Source: Burkholderiaceae bacterium
GTDB lineage: Bacteria > Pseudomonadota > Gammaproteobacteria > Burkholderiales > Burkholderiaceae_C
Direction: 5' to 3'
NCBI GenBank assembly: GCA_030726195.1
Contig: JANREF010000275.1
Span: 7,295-18,375 of the forward strand
DNA length: 11,081 bases
Part shown: positions 1 to 6,841 of the stretch, in pieces
Layout of the letters: each line of letters begins with the position of its first letter
How positions within the stretch are numbered: the first letter of the stretch is position 1
Program-made: the position numbers and the translations under genes
The notes under the pieces: generated by a model
Databases searched by the model: none
What the model was told of the DNA's origin: nothing
The model's input: the letters and a program-made list of their open reading frames with translations, nothing else

Positions 1-2
1 CC

Positions 3-1574
3 ATGAGCTTGGCACACGTACATACGAGGGCTTTGGCGGGCTTGTCTGCCATGCCTGTCACGGTAGAGGTAGACCTGGCCAATGGCTTGCCCAGCTTCAC
101 GCTGGTCGGGCTGGCCGACACCGAAGTGAAGGAGGCGCGCGAGCGGGTGCGCGCCGCCATTGTGAACAGCGGCTTGGAGTTTCCCAACAACAAGCGCATC
201 ACGGTGAACTTGGCCCCCGCCGACTTGCCCAAAGACTCTGGCCGGTTTGACCTGCCCATTGCGCTGGGGGTTTTGGCCGCCGCAGGCGTGATCGACCATG
301 CGCAACTGGCCCGCTATGAATTTGCCGGCGAATTGTCCCTCAGCGGTGAGCTGCGCCCGGTGCGCGGAGCCTTGGCCATGGGACTGGCCATGCACCACAG
401 CGCCGAGCCCACGCCGCGCACCTTGGTATTGCCGCCTGGCAGTGCCGAAGAGGCGGCCTGGGTGCCAGGGCTTAGAGTGGTGCGCGCCCAGCACTTGAGC
501 GACGTGGTGGCGCAGCTGCAGCCCGACATGGCGGTGGTCACAAGCAAGCAGCGCACCGCTGGCGGACACACCAATGCCGATGGCTGGTGCGTGGTGCACA
601 CACAAACGCCGGTGCCCGTCACCGCCGGCCCCAATATGCGCGATGTATTTGGCCAACAAGGCGTGAAACGCGCACTAGAGATTGCAGCGGCGGGCCAGCA
701 CAGCGTGCTGATGGTTGGGCCACCGGGCGCGGGCAAATCCATGTTGGCCCAGCGCTTTGCAGGCTTGCTGCCCCACATGAGCGCCGAAGAAGCCTTGGCC
801 AGCGCGGCGGTGGCGTCGCTGGTGGGGCGCTTTCGGCCCGAACACTATGCACAGCGCCCGTTTGCCGCGCCACACCACACCGCCAGCGCCGTGGCCTTGG
901 TCGGTGGCGGCTCACCACCCAAGCCAGGCGAAATATCACTGGCGCATCACGGTGTGTTGTTCTTAGATGAGTTCCCAGAATTCAGCCGCGCCAGCCTAGA
1001 GGCTTTGCGCGAGCCGCTGGAAACCGGTGTCATCCGCATTGCCCGCGCCTCATACCAAGCGGAGTTCCCGGCACAGTTCCAACTGATCGCCGCCATGAAC
1101 CCCTGCCCCTGCGGTTTTTTGGGCCACCCCACCAAAACCTGCCGCGACACGCCAGACCAAATCAGCCGCTACCAAGGTAAATTGTCTGGGCCGTTGCTGG
1201 ACCGCATCGACCTGCACATACACGTGCAAGCCGTACCACCTGAACAATTGCTGGCCAAGCAGCCCGTCGAACCCGGCGAAGACAGCCAAGCCATTCAACA
1301 GCGCGCGCAGGCTGCCCGCGAACGGGCTCTCGCCCGCCAGGGCTGCGCCAACAACTTGTTATTGGGCGAGGCGCTCAACACGCACATGCAACTGGCCAAT
1401 GATGCCAAGGCCTTTGTGCAACAAGCGGCCACTCGCTTGCAGTGGTCAGCACGGCGCATGCACCGCGTCATGCGCGTGGCCAGAACCATTGCCGACTTGG
1501 AGGCCAGCGAGCCCGTCACCAGTGGCCACGTGGCAGAGGCGGTGCAGTACCAGCGGGTACTGGCCGGACACTGA
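3..1574 (+). CDS. comM: ComM/YifB family Mg-chelatase-like AAA+ ATPase
   Basis: The 523-residue product is a full-length YifB/ComM protein; family members are a little over 500 residues. ComM is a hexameric DNA helicase that promotes branch migration when incoming single-stranded DNA is integrated during natural transformation. The N-terminus (MSLAHVHTRAL, then VEVDLANGLPSFTLVGL) is the usual YifB start and carries the LonC-like ChlI domain (about 1-170). The AAA+ core has Walker A GPPGAGKS at 239-246 and Walker B GVLFLDE at 317-323. A cysteine cluster (C368, C370, C380) resembles the family's zinc-binding insert, and LLDR at 398-401 supplies the arginine-finger region. The C-terminal Mg-chelatase helical domain (SARRMHRVMRVARTIADLE) is intact. 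Only two bases precede the ATG, so its ribosome binding site is outside the window; the family N-terminus supports the start. It converges with metH. Identification is confident; a role in competence in this organism is inferred from the family. Confidence 0.95.
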   Translation: MSLAHVHTRALAGLSAMPVTVEVDLANGLPSFTLVGLADTEVKEARERVRAAIVNSGLEFPNNKRITVNLAPADLPKDSGRFDLPIALGVLAAAGVIDHAQLARYEFAGELSLSGELRPVRGALAMGLAMHHSAEPTPRTLVLPPGSAEEAAWVPGLRVVRAQHLSDVVAQLQPDMAVVTSKQRTAGGHTNADGWCVVHTQTPVPVTAGPNMRDVFGQQGVKRALEIAAAGQHSVLMVGPPGAGKSMLAQRFAGLLPHMSAEEALASAAVASLVGRFRPEHYAQRPFAAPHHTASAVALVGGGSPPKPGEISLAHHGVLFLDEFPEFSRASLEALREPLETGVIRIARASYQAEFPAQFQLIAAMNPCPCGFLGHPTKTCRDTPDQISRYQGKLSGPLLDRIDLHIHVQAVPPEQLLAKQPVEPGEDSQAIQQRAQAARERALARQGCANNLLLGEALNTHMQLANDAKAFVQQAATRLQWSARRMHRVMRVARTIADLEASEPVTSGHVAEAVQYQRVLAGH

Positions 1575-1617
1575 ACTTGCGCGAGCGGGCTGACGCTCTA
1601 GACCGCAAGACTTTTAA

Positions 1618-1651
1618 GCTCTAGGTGTCTAACGCACTTAAACCCTAGAGC
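1618..1651. terminator. Hairpin between convergent comM and metH
   Basis: GCTCTAGG (1618-1625) and CCTAGAGC (1644-1651) form a perfect 8-bp inverted repeat. The 18-nt interior can extend it: G1627-C1643, U1628-A1642, then UAA (1630-1632) with UUA (1638-1640), leaving a five-base loop. The position, between the 3' ends of two converging genes, suits a shared transcription end. No good U-run follows on either strand (on the minus strand the next bases are TTAAAAG), so it is not a textbook intrinsic terminator. It may act as an RNA 3'-end stabiliser or a weak bidirectional terminator. Confidence 0.45.
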
Positions 1652-1674
1652 CCTAAAGCCCTAAAGCCCTAAAG
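1643..1674. repeat. Four-unit 8-bp tandem repeat, CCCTAAAG
   Basis: One variant unit CCCTAGAG (1643-1650) is followed by three exact CCCTAAAG units (1651-1658, 1659-1666, 1667-1674). The first unit forms most of the 3' arm of the neighbouring hairpin. The array lies just beyond the metH stop codon in the convergent gap. The likely origin is replication slippage. Resemblance to eukaryotic telomere repeats is coincidental, as the period is 8 and not 7. Confidence 0.9.
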
Positions 1675-1680
1675 CACAAG

Positions 1681-4419
1681 CTAAAGATTAGGCCCCAAGA
1701 ACAAGCGCACGCGCTGCTCGTCCACGCCGCTGCGCTGGGCCAAGTCTTTCACTTGGTCGTCGCCGATTTTGCCCACGCTGAAGTAGGTCGCGTCTGGGTG
1801 GGCCAAGTAAAAGCCGCTCACGCTGGCTGCGGGTGTCATGGCCAGGCTATCGGTGAGGCCCATGCCAATGTCGCCGGCTTGGAGCAGCTCAAACATGGCG
1901 GCCTTGGCGCTGTGGTCTGGGCAGGCGGGGTAGCCGGGTGCGGGGCGAATGCCTTGGTAGGCCTCTTTGATAAGCGCTTCGCAATCGAGCTGTTCGTCGG
2001 GCGCATAGCCCCACCAGTCGGTGCGCACACGCTGGTGCATCATCTCGGCCATGGCCTCGGCCAAGCGGTCGGCCAAGGCTTTGACCATGATGGCGTTGTA
2101 GTCGTCTTGCGCGTCTTCAAACCCTTGCGCGCGGGCGTCGGCCCCAATGCCAGCGGTCACGGCAAACAAGCCCACGTAATCGGGGGCTTGGTCGGCGGTG
2201 GCCACAAAGTCGGCCAAGCAACGGCTGGGGCGCATGATGCCTTGCACCATTTGCTTTTCTGTTTGTTGGCGCAGGCCGTGCCACGTCATGGCCACGGTGC
2301 TGCGGCTCTCGTCGGTGTACAGCGCAATATCGTCGTCGTTCACACGCTGAGCAGGGTACAAACCCACCACGGCATTGGCCGTGAGCCAGCGCCCATCGAC
2401 CATGCGCTTGAGCATGGCTTGCGCATCGGCAAACACTTGGCGCGCTTGCTCGCCCACCACGTCGTCGTTCAGGATGGCTGGGTATGGGCCGGCCAAATCC
2501 CAGGTCTGGAAGAACGGGCCCCAGTCTATGAATGGCACCACTTCGTTCAAGTCCAAGCCTTTGAGCACGCGCTTGCCAATGAACTTGGGTCGCGTGGGTG
2601 TGTGCTGCGCGAAGTCTATGGGCGTGGCGTTGGCACGCGCTTGGGCCAGCGTCCACATGGGTGTTTGTTTTTTGTTGGCGTGTTGCGCACGCACGCGCTC
2701 GTAATCTGCATTGAGCTCGGTGATATAGGTGGCCTTGTCGTCACCCAACAAGCCACTGGCCACGCTCACACTGCGCGAGGCGTCGGGCACATACACCACA
2801 GGGCCGCTGTAATGCGGCGCGATTTTGACGGCGGTGTGCACGCGGCTGGTGGTCGCGCCACCGATGAGCAGCGGGATTTGGCGCTCGCGAAACCAAGGGT
2901 CTTTCTCCATCTCGGCGGCCACCACCTGCATCTCTTCCAAACTGGGCGTGATGAGGCCAGACAGGCCCACAATGTCGGCGTTTTCGTCTTTGGCCTTTTG
3001 CAAAATGTCTTGCCAAGGCACCATCACGCCCATGTTCACCACGTCAAAGTTGTTGCACTGAAGCACAACGGTGACGATGTTTTTGCCAATGTCGTGCACG
3101 TCGCCCTTGACAGTGGCAATCACAATTTTGCCCTTGCTGCGCACGTCGTCGCCAGCGGCTTGCATGCGCAGCTTTTCTTCTTCGATGTAGGGCACCAAGT
3201 GCGCAACGGCTTGCTTCATCACGCGCGCGCTTTTCACGACTTGCGGCAAAAACATCTTGCCTTCGCCAAACAAGTCACCCACCACGTTCATGCCGTCCAT
3301 GAGCGGGCCTTCAATCACGTGCAGTGGGCGCCCGCCCCCTGCCGCAATTTCCTGCCACATCTCTTCGGTGTCGGGCACGATGAATTCATTCAGACCGCGC
3401 ACCAAGGCGTGGCTTAAGCGCTCGCGAATAGGCAGCGCACGCCATTCGTATTGCTTGCTGTCGTCTTTGGCTGCGCCTTTGGCCGACTCGGCCACCTCGA
3501 TGAGGCGCTCGCCCGCGTCGGGACGGCGGTTGAGCACCACGTCTTCCACGCGTTCGCGCAGCACGGGTTCCAGCTGGTCGTACACGCCCACCATACCTGC
3601 GTTGACGATACCCATGTCCATGCCAGCCTTGATGGCGTGGTACAGAAACACGGTGTGTATGGCCTCGCGCACCGGGTCATTGCCTCGGAAGCTGAAGCTC
3701 ACGTTGGACACGCCGCCGCTGACCTTGGCGCCGGGCAAGTTGGCCTTGATCCAAGCGGTGGCCTGAATGAAGTCCACCGCATAGTTGTTGTGCTCTTCTA
3801 TGCCGGTGGCAATGGCAAAAATGTTGGGGTCGAAGATGATGTCTTCGGGGGGAAAGCCCACTTGGTCTACCAGCACGCGGTAGGCGCGCTCGCAAATTTG
3901 AATCTTGCGCTCGTACGTGTCGGCCTGGCCCTGCTCGTCAAACGCCATGACCACCGCCGCCGCGCCATAGCGCTGCACCAGCTTGGCTTGGCGACAAAAC
4001 TCGGCCTCGCCCTCTTTCATGCTGATGGAGTTGACGATGCTCTTGCCTTGCACGCACTGCAAGCCGGCTTCAATGACGCTCCACTTGCTGGAGTCAATCA
4101 TCACGGGCACGCGCGCGATATCGGGCTCGCCCGCCATGAGGTTCAAGAATTTCACCATGGCCGCCTTGCTGTCAAGCATGGCCTCGTCCATATTCACGTC
4201 TACCACTTGGGCGCCGTTTTCCACCTGCTGACGCGCCACGGCCAAGGCCTCTTCAAACTGCTCGTTCAGTATGAGGCGGGCAAAGGCTTTAGAGCCGGTC
4301 ACGTTGGTGCGCTCGCCAACGTTGACAAACAAGGTCTGGTCGTCCAAGCGCAGCGGCTCAAGGCCGGACAGCAACATGGCAGGAACAAAGGTGGGCGAAG
4401 GGGTATGGTTTGGATTCAC
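1681..4419 (-). CDS. metH: Cobalamin-dependent methionine synthase, C-terminal three-domain form (split MetH)
   Basis: The product moves the methyl group of 5-methyltetrahydrofolate through cobalamin to homocysteine, making methionine in the cytoplasm. With the start at GTG 4419 it is 912 residues. In order it has: a pterin-binding domain beginning [17 protein letters not shown] near residue 25; a helical cobalamin cap ([14 protein letters not shown]); the B12 Rossmann domain with GDVHDIG, whose His442 should be the lower cobalt ligand; and the AdoMet-binding reactivation domain with [12 protein letters not shown] at 825-836. The roughly 325-residue zinc homocysteine-binding domain of E. coli MetH (1227 residues) is absent, so a separate partner protein is expected; none lies beside it here. 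I chose GTG 4419 because AGGTGA (4433-4428) sits 8 nt upstream and is masked by the SAH-riboswitch platform. ATG 4542 lies inside the aptamer. GTG 4431 overlaps the Shine-Dalgarno, and ATG 4377 has none. Function is certain; the exact start is probable. Confidence 0.93.
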   Translation of the reverse strand: MNPNHTPSPTFVPAMLLSGLEPLRLDDQTLFVNVGERTNVTGSKAFARLILNEQFEEALAVARQQVENGAQVVDVNMDEAMLDSKAAMVKFLNLMAGEPDIARVPVMIDSSKWSVIEAGLQCVQGKSIVNSISMKEGEAEFCRQAKLVQRYGAAAVVMAFDEQGQADTYERKIQICERAYRVLVDQVGFPPEDIIFDPNIFAIATGIEEHNNYAVDFIQATAWIKANLPGAKVSGGVSNVSFSFRGNDPVREAIHTVFLYHAIKAGMDMGIVNAGMVGVYDQLEPVLRERVEDVVLNRRPDAGERLIEVAESAKGAAKDDSKQYEWRALPIRERLSHALVRGLNEFIVPDTEEMWQEIAAGGGRPLHVIEGPLMDGMNVVGDLFGEGKMFLPQVVKSARVMKQAVAHLVPYIEEEKLRMQAAGDDVRSKGKIVIATVKGDVHDIGKNIVTVVLQCNNFDVVNMGVMVPWQDILQKAKDENADIVGLSGLITPSLEEMQVVAAEMEKDPWFRERQIPLLIGGATTSRVHTAVKIAPHYSGPVVYVPDASRSVSVASGLLGDDKATYITELNADYERVRAQHANKKQTPMWTLAQARANATPIDFAQHTPTRPKFIGKRVLKGLDLNEVVPFIDWGPFFQTWDLAGPYPAILNDDVVGEQARQVFADAQAMLKRMVDGRWLTANAVVGLYPAQRVNDDDIALYTDESRSTVAMTWHGLRQQTEKQMVQGIMRPSRCLADFVATADQAPDYVGLFAVTAGIGADARAQGFEDAQDDYNAIMVKALADRLAEAMAEMMHQRVRTDWWGYAPDEQLDCEALIKEAYQGIRPAPGYPACPDHSAKAAMFELLQAGDIGMGLTDSLAMTPAASVSGFYLAHPDATYFSVGKIGDDQVKDLAQRSGVDEQRVRLFLGPNL

Positions 4420-4427
4420 AGCGGTCG

Positions 4428-4456
4428 TCACCTGAAGGGCGAAAGAAGTCAGGTGA
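4428..4456 (-). promoter_or_regulatory. Shine-Dalgarno-sequestering hairpin of the metH leader
   Basis: On the minus strand TCACCTGA (4456-4449) and TCAGGTGA (4435-4428) are perfect reverse complements, giving an 8-bp stem with a 13-nt loop. The 3' arm contains AGGTGA, the Shine-Dalgarno of GTG 4419. The first two bases of the 5' arm (4456-4455) are also the last bases of aptamer helix P1. Aptamer folding and Shine-Dalgarno masking therefore compete for the same bases. This is the expected logic of an ON switch, in which SAH binding frees the ribosome binding site. The complementarity is seen directly; the switching is inferred from the riboswitch class. Confidence 0.75.
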
Positions 4457-4575
4457 GCGCCGTTGTCACAAAGGTGTTGCGTGTGGACTGACAGCGCCCG
4501 CCCCGCAAGGCCTCGCCCGCCAAGCCTGACACCCGCGGCCACACAAGTGGCGGGTGATGCAGCGCTCCTCAGCGG
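4455..4575 (-). ncRNA. SAH riboswitch aptamer (ahcY-type) in the metH leader
   Basis: Read on the minus strand, the leader holds the conserved blocks of the SAH riboswitch: GAGGAGCGCTGC (4570-4559), TCAGGCTTGG (4529-4520) and ACAACGGCGCTCACC (about 4466-4452). P1 pairs GAGCGC (4567-4562) with GCGCTC (4460-4455). P2 pairs CACCCGC (4556-4550) with GCGGGTG (4536-4530). CCGCTGAG (4575-4568) pairs over eight positions, two of them wobbles, with CTTGGCGG (4524-4517); this is the conserved long-range helix. The class is known upstream of ahcY, metF and metH in proteobacteria and turns genes on when SAH accumulates. The stretch about 4516-4467 is the variable part. Recognition is by eye from the consensus and pairing; a covariance-model search for the SAH_riboswitch family would settle it. 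Confidence 0.88.
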
Positions 4576-4586
4576 GTACGGGGGCT

Positions 4587-4592
4587 ATTTTA
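4587..4592 (-). promoter_or_regulatory. Candidate -10 box of the metH promoter
   Basis: TAAAAT on the minus strand (4592-4587) lies about 12 nt before the first paired base of the SAH aptamer, where a sigma-70 -10 element would place the transcript start. It is one of few AT-rich hexamers in this stretch. No good -35 hexamer is seen 16-18 bp upstream. The box lies between the arms of a 6-bp inverted repeat (4572-4577 and 4593-4598). Confidence 0.45.
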
Positions 4593-4667
4593 ACCCGCAG
4601 GGCGCGGCTTGGCTTGTTGCGGGCAGGGGCTTGACCCGGGTTTGGCTGGTGTTGGCTGAGGTTGAGA

Positions 4668-5330
4668 CTAGGCCGCCAAGCGCGCGCCAAAGGCAATGAA
4701 CATCATGCCCACCACACTGTTGAGCACGGCGCTCAGGCGTTTGCGCTGTGCAAAGGTTTGGGCCAGCTTCACGCCACCCGCTATCAGCACACTCAGATAC
4801 ACCAAGCTCACGCACTGCACGATGACGCCCAGCAAGGCAAAGGTCAGCCCAGGGTTGGGGTAGGCCGGGTCCACAAACTGCACGAAAAACGAGATGAAAA
4901 AGAAAATGGCCTTGGGGTTGAGCAAACTCACAATCAAGGCCTTGCGGTACACGGCCTTGGGCGTGTGCTCGGGCACAGCCTTGAGCGAATGCACCATGGT
5001 TTTGACCGCGCCCGAGTCACCGCGGGTGGCCTGCCAGCCTTTGTAAGCGCCCGCAATGAGCTTGAGACCCAGCCACGCCAAATACGCCGCGCCTATCCAT
5101 TTGATGGCATGGAACACGGTGGGGTAGGCATTGAGCACGGACGATGCGCCAAAAATGGTGAGCAACATCAAAATCGTGTCGCCCGTAAAAATACCCACCG
5201 CCCCCGCATAGCCCATGCGCAAACCCGAGCGCGTGGCCACCGTGAGCACATACAAGGAGTTGGGGCCAGGCAGCAGCACAATGGCAATGGTGCCTGCTAC
5301 AAATACGCCTAGGTCGGTGATGCCAAACAT
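4668..5330 (-). CDS. leuE: LysE/RhtB family amino-acid exporter, LeuE-like
   Basis: The 220-residue hydrophobic inner-membrane protein belongs to the LysE/RhtB superfamily, which exports amino acids by proton-motive force. The family hallmark PGPN is at 21-24 in the first membrane segment. KWIGAAYLAWLGLKLI is at 77-92, and NPKAIFFFISFFVQFVD begins at 138. The C-terminus (NSVVGMMFIAFGARLA) closely resembles E. coli LeuE (YeaS), as does SFFVQF, so export of leucine or related neutral amino acids is the best guess. Six membrane segments are expected from the family. Length is normal. ATG 5330 follows a GGGGGA Shine-Dalgarno with a short spacer. The gene is divergent from the hydrolase gene at 5418 and upstream of metH on the same strand, separated by 248 nt that carry metH's own promoter and riboswitch. 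Substrate is not certain; methionine or homoserine export is possible. Confidence 0.88.
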   Translation of the reverse strand: MFGITDLGVFVAGTIAIVLLPGPNSLYVLTVATRSGLRMGYAGAVGIFTGDTILMLLTIFGASSVLNAYPTVFHAIKWIGAAYLAWLGLKLIAGAYKGWQATRGDSGAVKTMVHSLKAVPEHTPKAVYRKALIVSLLNPKAIFFFISFFVQFVDPAYPNPGLTFALLGVIVQCVSLVYLSVLIAGGVKLAQTFAQRKRLSAVLNSVVGMMFIAFGARLAA

Positions 5331-5417
5331 GGTGTGTCCCCCGTTGCTAAAAATCTATGCGCAGGAAATCTGTGCAAAGCAAATCCACGCTCTGTGGATG
5401 CGCTTTAGTATGTTGCC
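5331..5417. promoter_or_regulatory. Divergent leuE / hydrolase promoter region with a palindrome
   Basis: This 87-bp gap must hold the start signals of both divergent genes. It contains the inverted repeat ATCCAC-N5-GTGGAT (5383-5399), which may be an operator or a hairpin. TAGTAT (5406-5411) is a -10-like hexamer for the rightward gene, but it ends only 6 nt before the ATG and there is no Shine-Dalgarno. If it is used, the rightward transcript would be leaderless or nearly so. No strong -35 is seen for either gene. Confidence 0.35.
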
Positions 5418-6410
5418 ATGAATGTCACCACTCTAACCGTCGCAACCAGCAATGTGATGAACTTGGCCGCGCCCAACCGCGTGTTCTACCCCAACCAAGA
5501 CCCCTACAGCGCGGCGCAATACCAACGCAAAGTTGAGTGGCTGGGCCAGCGCTTGGCCGCTGTGAATGCCGATGTGGTGGCCGTGCAAGAGGTGTGGGAC
5601 GAGTCGGCACTCAAAGCGGCCGTGCACGCCAGCGCCATGCGCTACAGCACCGTGATCGCGCCCAGTGCCGAGCAAAACGGGCAACTGCAAGGCTCGCCCG
5701 CCGTGGGCTTGGTGACGCGCCTGGATGTCTTGGCCACGCACAGCCTGCGCGATTTGCCCGTACATGCGCAGGTGGACATACCCGACATGGGGCTGGTCAC
5801 CCAATTTGCCCGCCCGCCCTTGGTGGCCAAGCTGCGCATGAAACACGGCCTTGTGTTCACGGTTATCACCGCGCACCTCAAGAGCAAGCGTCCCAAGTAC
5901 TTGATAGACGACCAAGGCAAGCACCTTGAAGACCGCGACGATCCAGCCGTTACGGCACGCGCCACCTTGCGCTCTTTGCTGCTGCGCGCCAGCGAGGCCA
6001 CGGGCCTGCGTTCCACCATTGCACAGCTGCTGGCCAACACCCACGAGCCGCTGGTGCTCATGGGCGACTTCAACGACAGCCCGCACAGCGTGACCACCCA
6101 ACTCATGGCCGCTACCGGCGAGGTGGCCTACAACCGCAGGGCGCGCGACACCGCCTTGTACAACGTGTGGGAGGTGCAAAGCGAATCTGCCCTTAAGCGC
6201 GACGTGAGCTACTCCCACATTTACCAAGGCTGGCCCGAGCTGCTAGACCATATTTTGGTGAGCGAGGAGTTTGTGCCCACCAGCCGCTTCAGCGTGGGCG
6301 ACGTGCGCCGAGTCGACGCCTTCAACGACCACTTGCACGAAGGCCGCCACCGCCACACCAGCGACCACGGCATTGTGCGCGCCCTCTTTAGGGTCCAGTT
6401 GCCCGACTGA
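5418..6410 (+). CDS. Endonuclease/exonuclease/phosphatase (EEP) fold hydrolase
   Basis: The 330-residue protein has the ordered motifs of the Mg2+-dependent EEP superfamily (DNase I, exonuclease III, inositol phosphatases). These are Asn12 in ATSNVMNL, the QE pair Q57-E58 (metal ligand), HLKS at 153-156, GDFND at 216-220 (catalytic Asp and Asn), LDHILV around 276-281, and the terminal SDHG at 315-318 (catalytic Asp-His). All catalytic positions are present, so it should be an active phosphodiesterase or phosphatase. There is no signal peptide or membrane segment, so it is probably cytoplasmic. The substrate cannot be read from sequence; nucleic acid is plausible but unproven. The ATG has no Shine-Dalgarno. 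It stands alone between divergent leuE and the cobalamin riboswitch; a link to B12 metabolism is not indicated. Confidence 0.85.
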   Translation: MNVTTLTVATSNVMNLAAPNRVFYPNQDPYSAAQYQRKVEWLGQRLAAVNADVVAVQEVWDESALKAAVHASAMRYSTVIAPSAEQNGQLQGSPAVGLVTRLDVLATHSLRDLPVHAQVDIPDMGLVTQFARPPLVAKLRMKHGLVFTVITAHLKSKRPKYLIDDQGKHLEDRDDPAVTARATLRSLLLRASEATGLRSTIAQLLANTHEPLVLMGDFNDSPHSVTTQLMAATGEVAYNRRARDTALYNVWEVQSESALKRDVSYSHIYQGWPELLDHILVSEEFVPTSRFSVGDVRRVDAFNDHLHEGRHRHTSDHGIVRALFRVQLPD

Positions 6411-6442
6411 ACTGGCCACGGAGCCCGCGCGCTCGGCGTTAT

Positions 6443-6448
6443 TACAAT
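6443..6448 (+). promoter_or_regulatory. Candidate -10 box of the btu operon
   Basis: TACAAT (6443-6448) matches the sigma-70 -10 consensus at five of six positions. It sits 9 nt before the first paired base of the cobalamin aptamer (6457), so the transcript would start just ahead of helix P1. No clear -35 hexamer lies 16-18 bp upstream. Confidence 0.55.
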
Positions 6449-6456
6449 AGGCCCAT

Positions 6457-6688
6457 GTTGGTGCTCGCACAGCCGGTTCACGGCTGGCAGTTCAACGGGA
6501 AGCAGGCGGGCCGCACACACGGCCTAACCTGCGCTGCCCCCGCAACGGTAAGCAGACAAGCCACAGGTGCACGGCGCACAGGGCTTGGCTTTCATCTCAC
6601 ACGCCACTGGTTGCTCAGCGTTGAACACAACGTGCCGCAACTGGGAAGGTGATGAAGGCAGCGTCTGTCAGCCCGGATACCGGCCAAC
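6457..6688 (+). ncRNA. Cobalamin riboswitch (B12 element)
   Basis: The conserved blocks of the cobalamin aptamer occur in order: GGGAA (6497-6501), GCTGCCCCCGCAACGGTAA (6533-6551), GCCACTG (6603-6609), GGGAAGG (6643-6649), and the B12 box GTCAGCCCGGATACCGGCC (6667-6685). The outer helix P1 can pair GTTGG (6457-6461) with CCAAC (6684-6688), and GCAGG (6502-6506) pairs with CCTGC (6528-6532) inside. The class binds adenosyl- or other cobalamins and lowers expression of the downstream gene when B12 is plentiful. Here it precedes a B12 importer, the classic arrangement. Boundaries are from the P1 pairing. Confidence 0.95.
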
Positions 6689-6841
6689 CAAGTGGCTTGC
6701 TTTCACAATGGTGGGCAAGCTGTTCCGCCCATACTGTCGGGGAAGGCAGTTAGTGCGTTGCATGACACTGCATGAAGGTGCAGGGGTGCATTGAGTCGCA
6801 TCTAGTCGTACCCATTTGCATTCATTTGCATCGGTTTGCCC
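6689..6841 (+). promoter_or_regulatory. Expression platform / long leader of btuF
   Basis: These 153 nt separate the cobalamin aptamer from the btuF ATG. The first part holds a perfect 6-bp hairpin, GCTTGC (6695-6700) with GCAAGC (6715-6720), loop 14 nt. No U-run follows, so it is not an intrinsic terminator. The rest is the 10-bp-periodic repeat listed separately. There is no convincing Shine-Dalgarno directly before ATG 6842, and an in-frame TAG at 6803-6805 rules out an N-terminal extension. Control is therefore probably at translation or by Rho, but the mechanism cannot be read by eye. Confidence 0.5.
6751..6840 (+). repeat. Degenerate 10-bp periodic repeat before btuF
   Basis: Cut into ten-base blocks from 6781, all six blocks to 6840 have G at position 8, five of six have C at 9, five have A at 10 and five have T at 6, so TGCA or a close variant recurs every 10 bp. 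CATTTGCAT is exact at 6813-6821 and 6823-6831. AGTCGCA and AGTCGTA are also 10 bp apart (6794, 6804). In 6751-6780 a shifted phase gives TGCATGA at 6759 and 6769. It ends at the btuF start codon. Confidence 0.7.

Noticed and set aside
1643..1674. CCCTAAAG array as a telomere or CRISPR-like element
   Set aside because: Only four 8-bp units, no spacers and no associated genes; the period is wrong for telomeric CCCTAAA.
1753..4491. Two long open frames (554 and 346 codons) antisense to metH
   Set aside because: They mirror metH's GC-biased codon positions, are His/Val/Gly-rich with no domain, and metH itself is unmistakable with all catalytic motifs.
4594..4623. Inverted repeat CCCGCA/TGCGGG as a leuE terminator
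   Set aside because: Stem is only 6 bp with an 18-nt GC-rich loop, it overlaps the putative metH -10 area, and no U-run follows.
5433..6227. A 264-codon minus-strand frame inside the EEP hydrolase gene
   Set aside because: The plus-strand gene has all EEP catalytic motifs in order; the antisense frame is His/Gly/Val-rich shadow.
6455..6652. A 65-codon frame starting at ATG 6455
   Set aside because: It lies inside the cobalamin riboswitch aptamer; the conserved sequence is explained by RNA structure.
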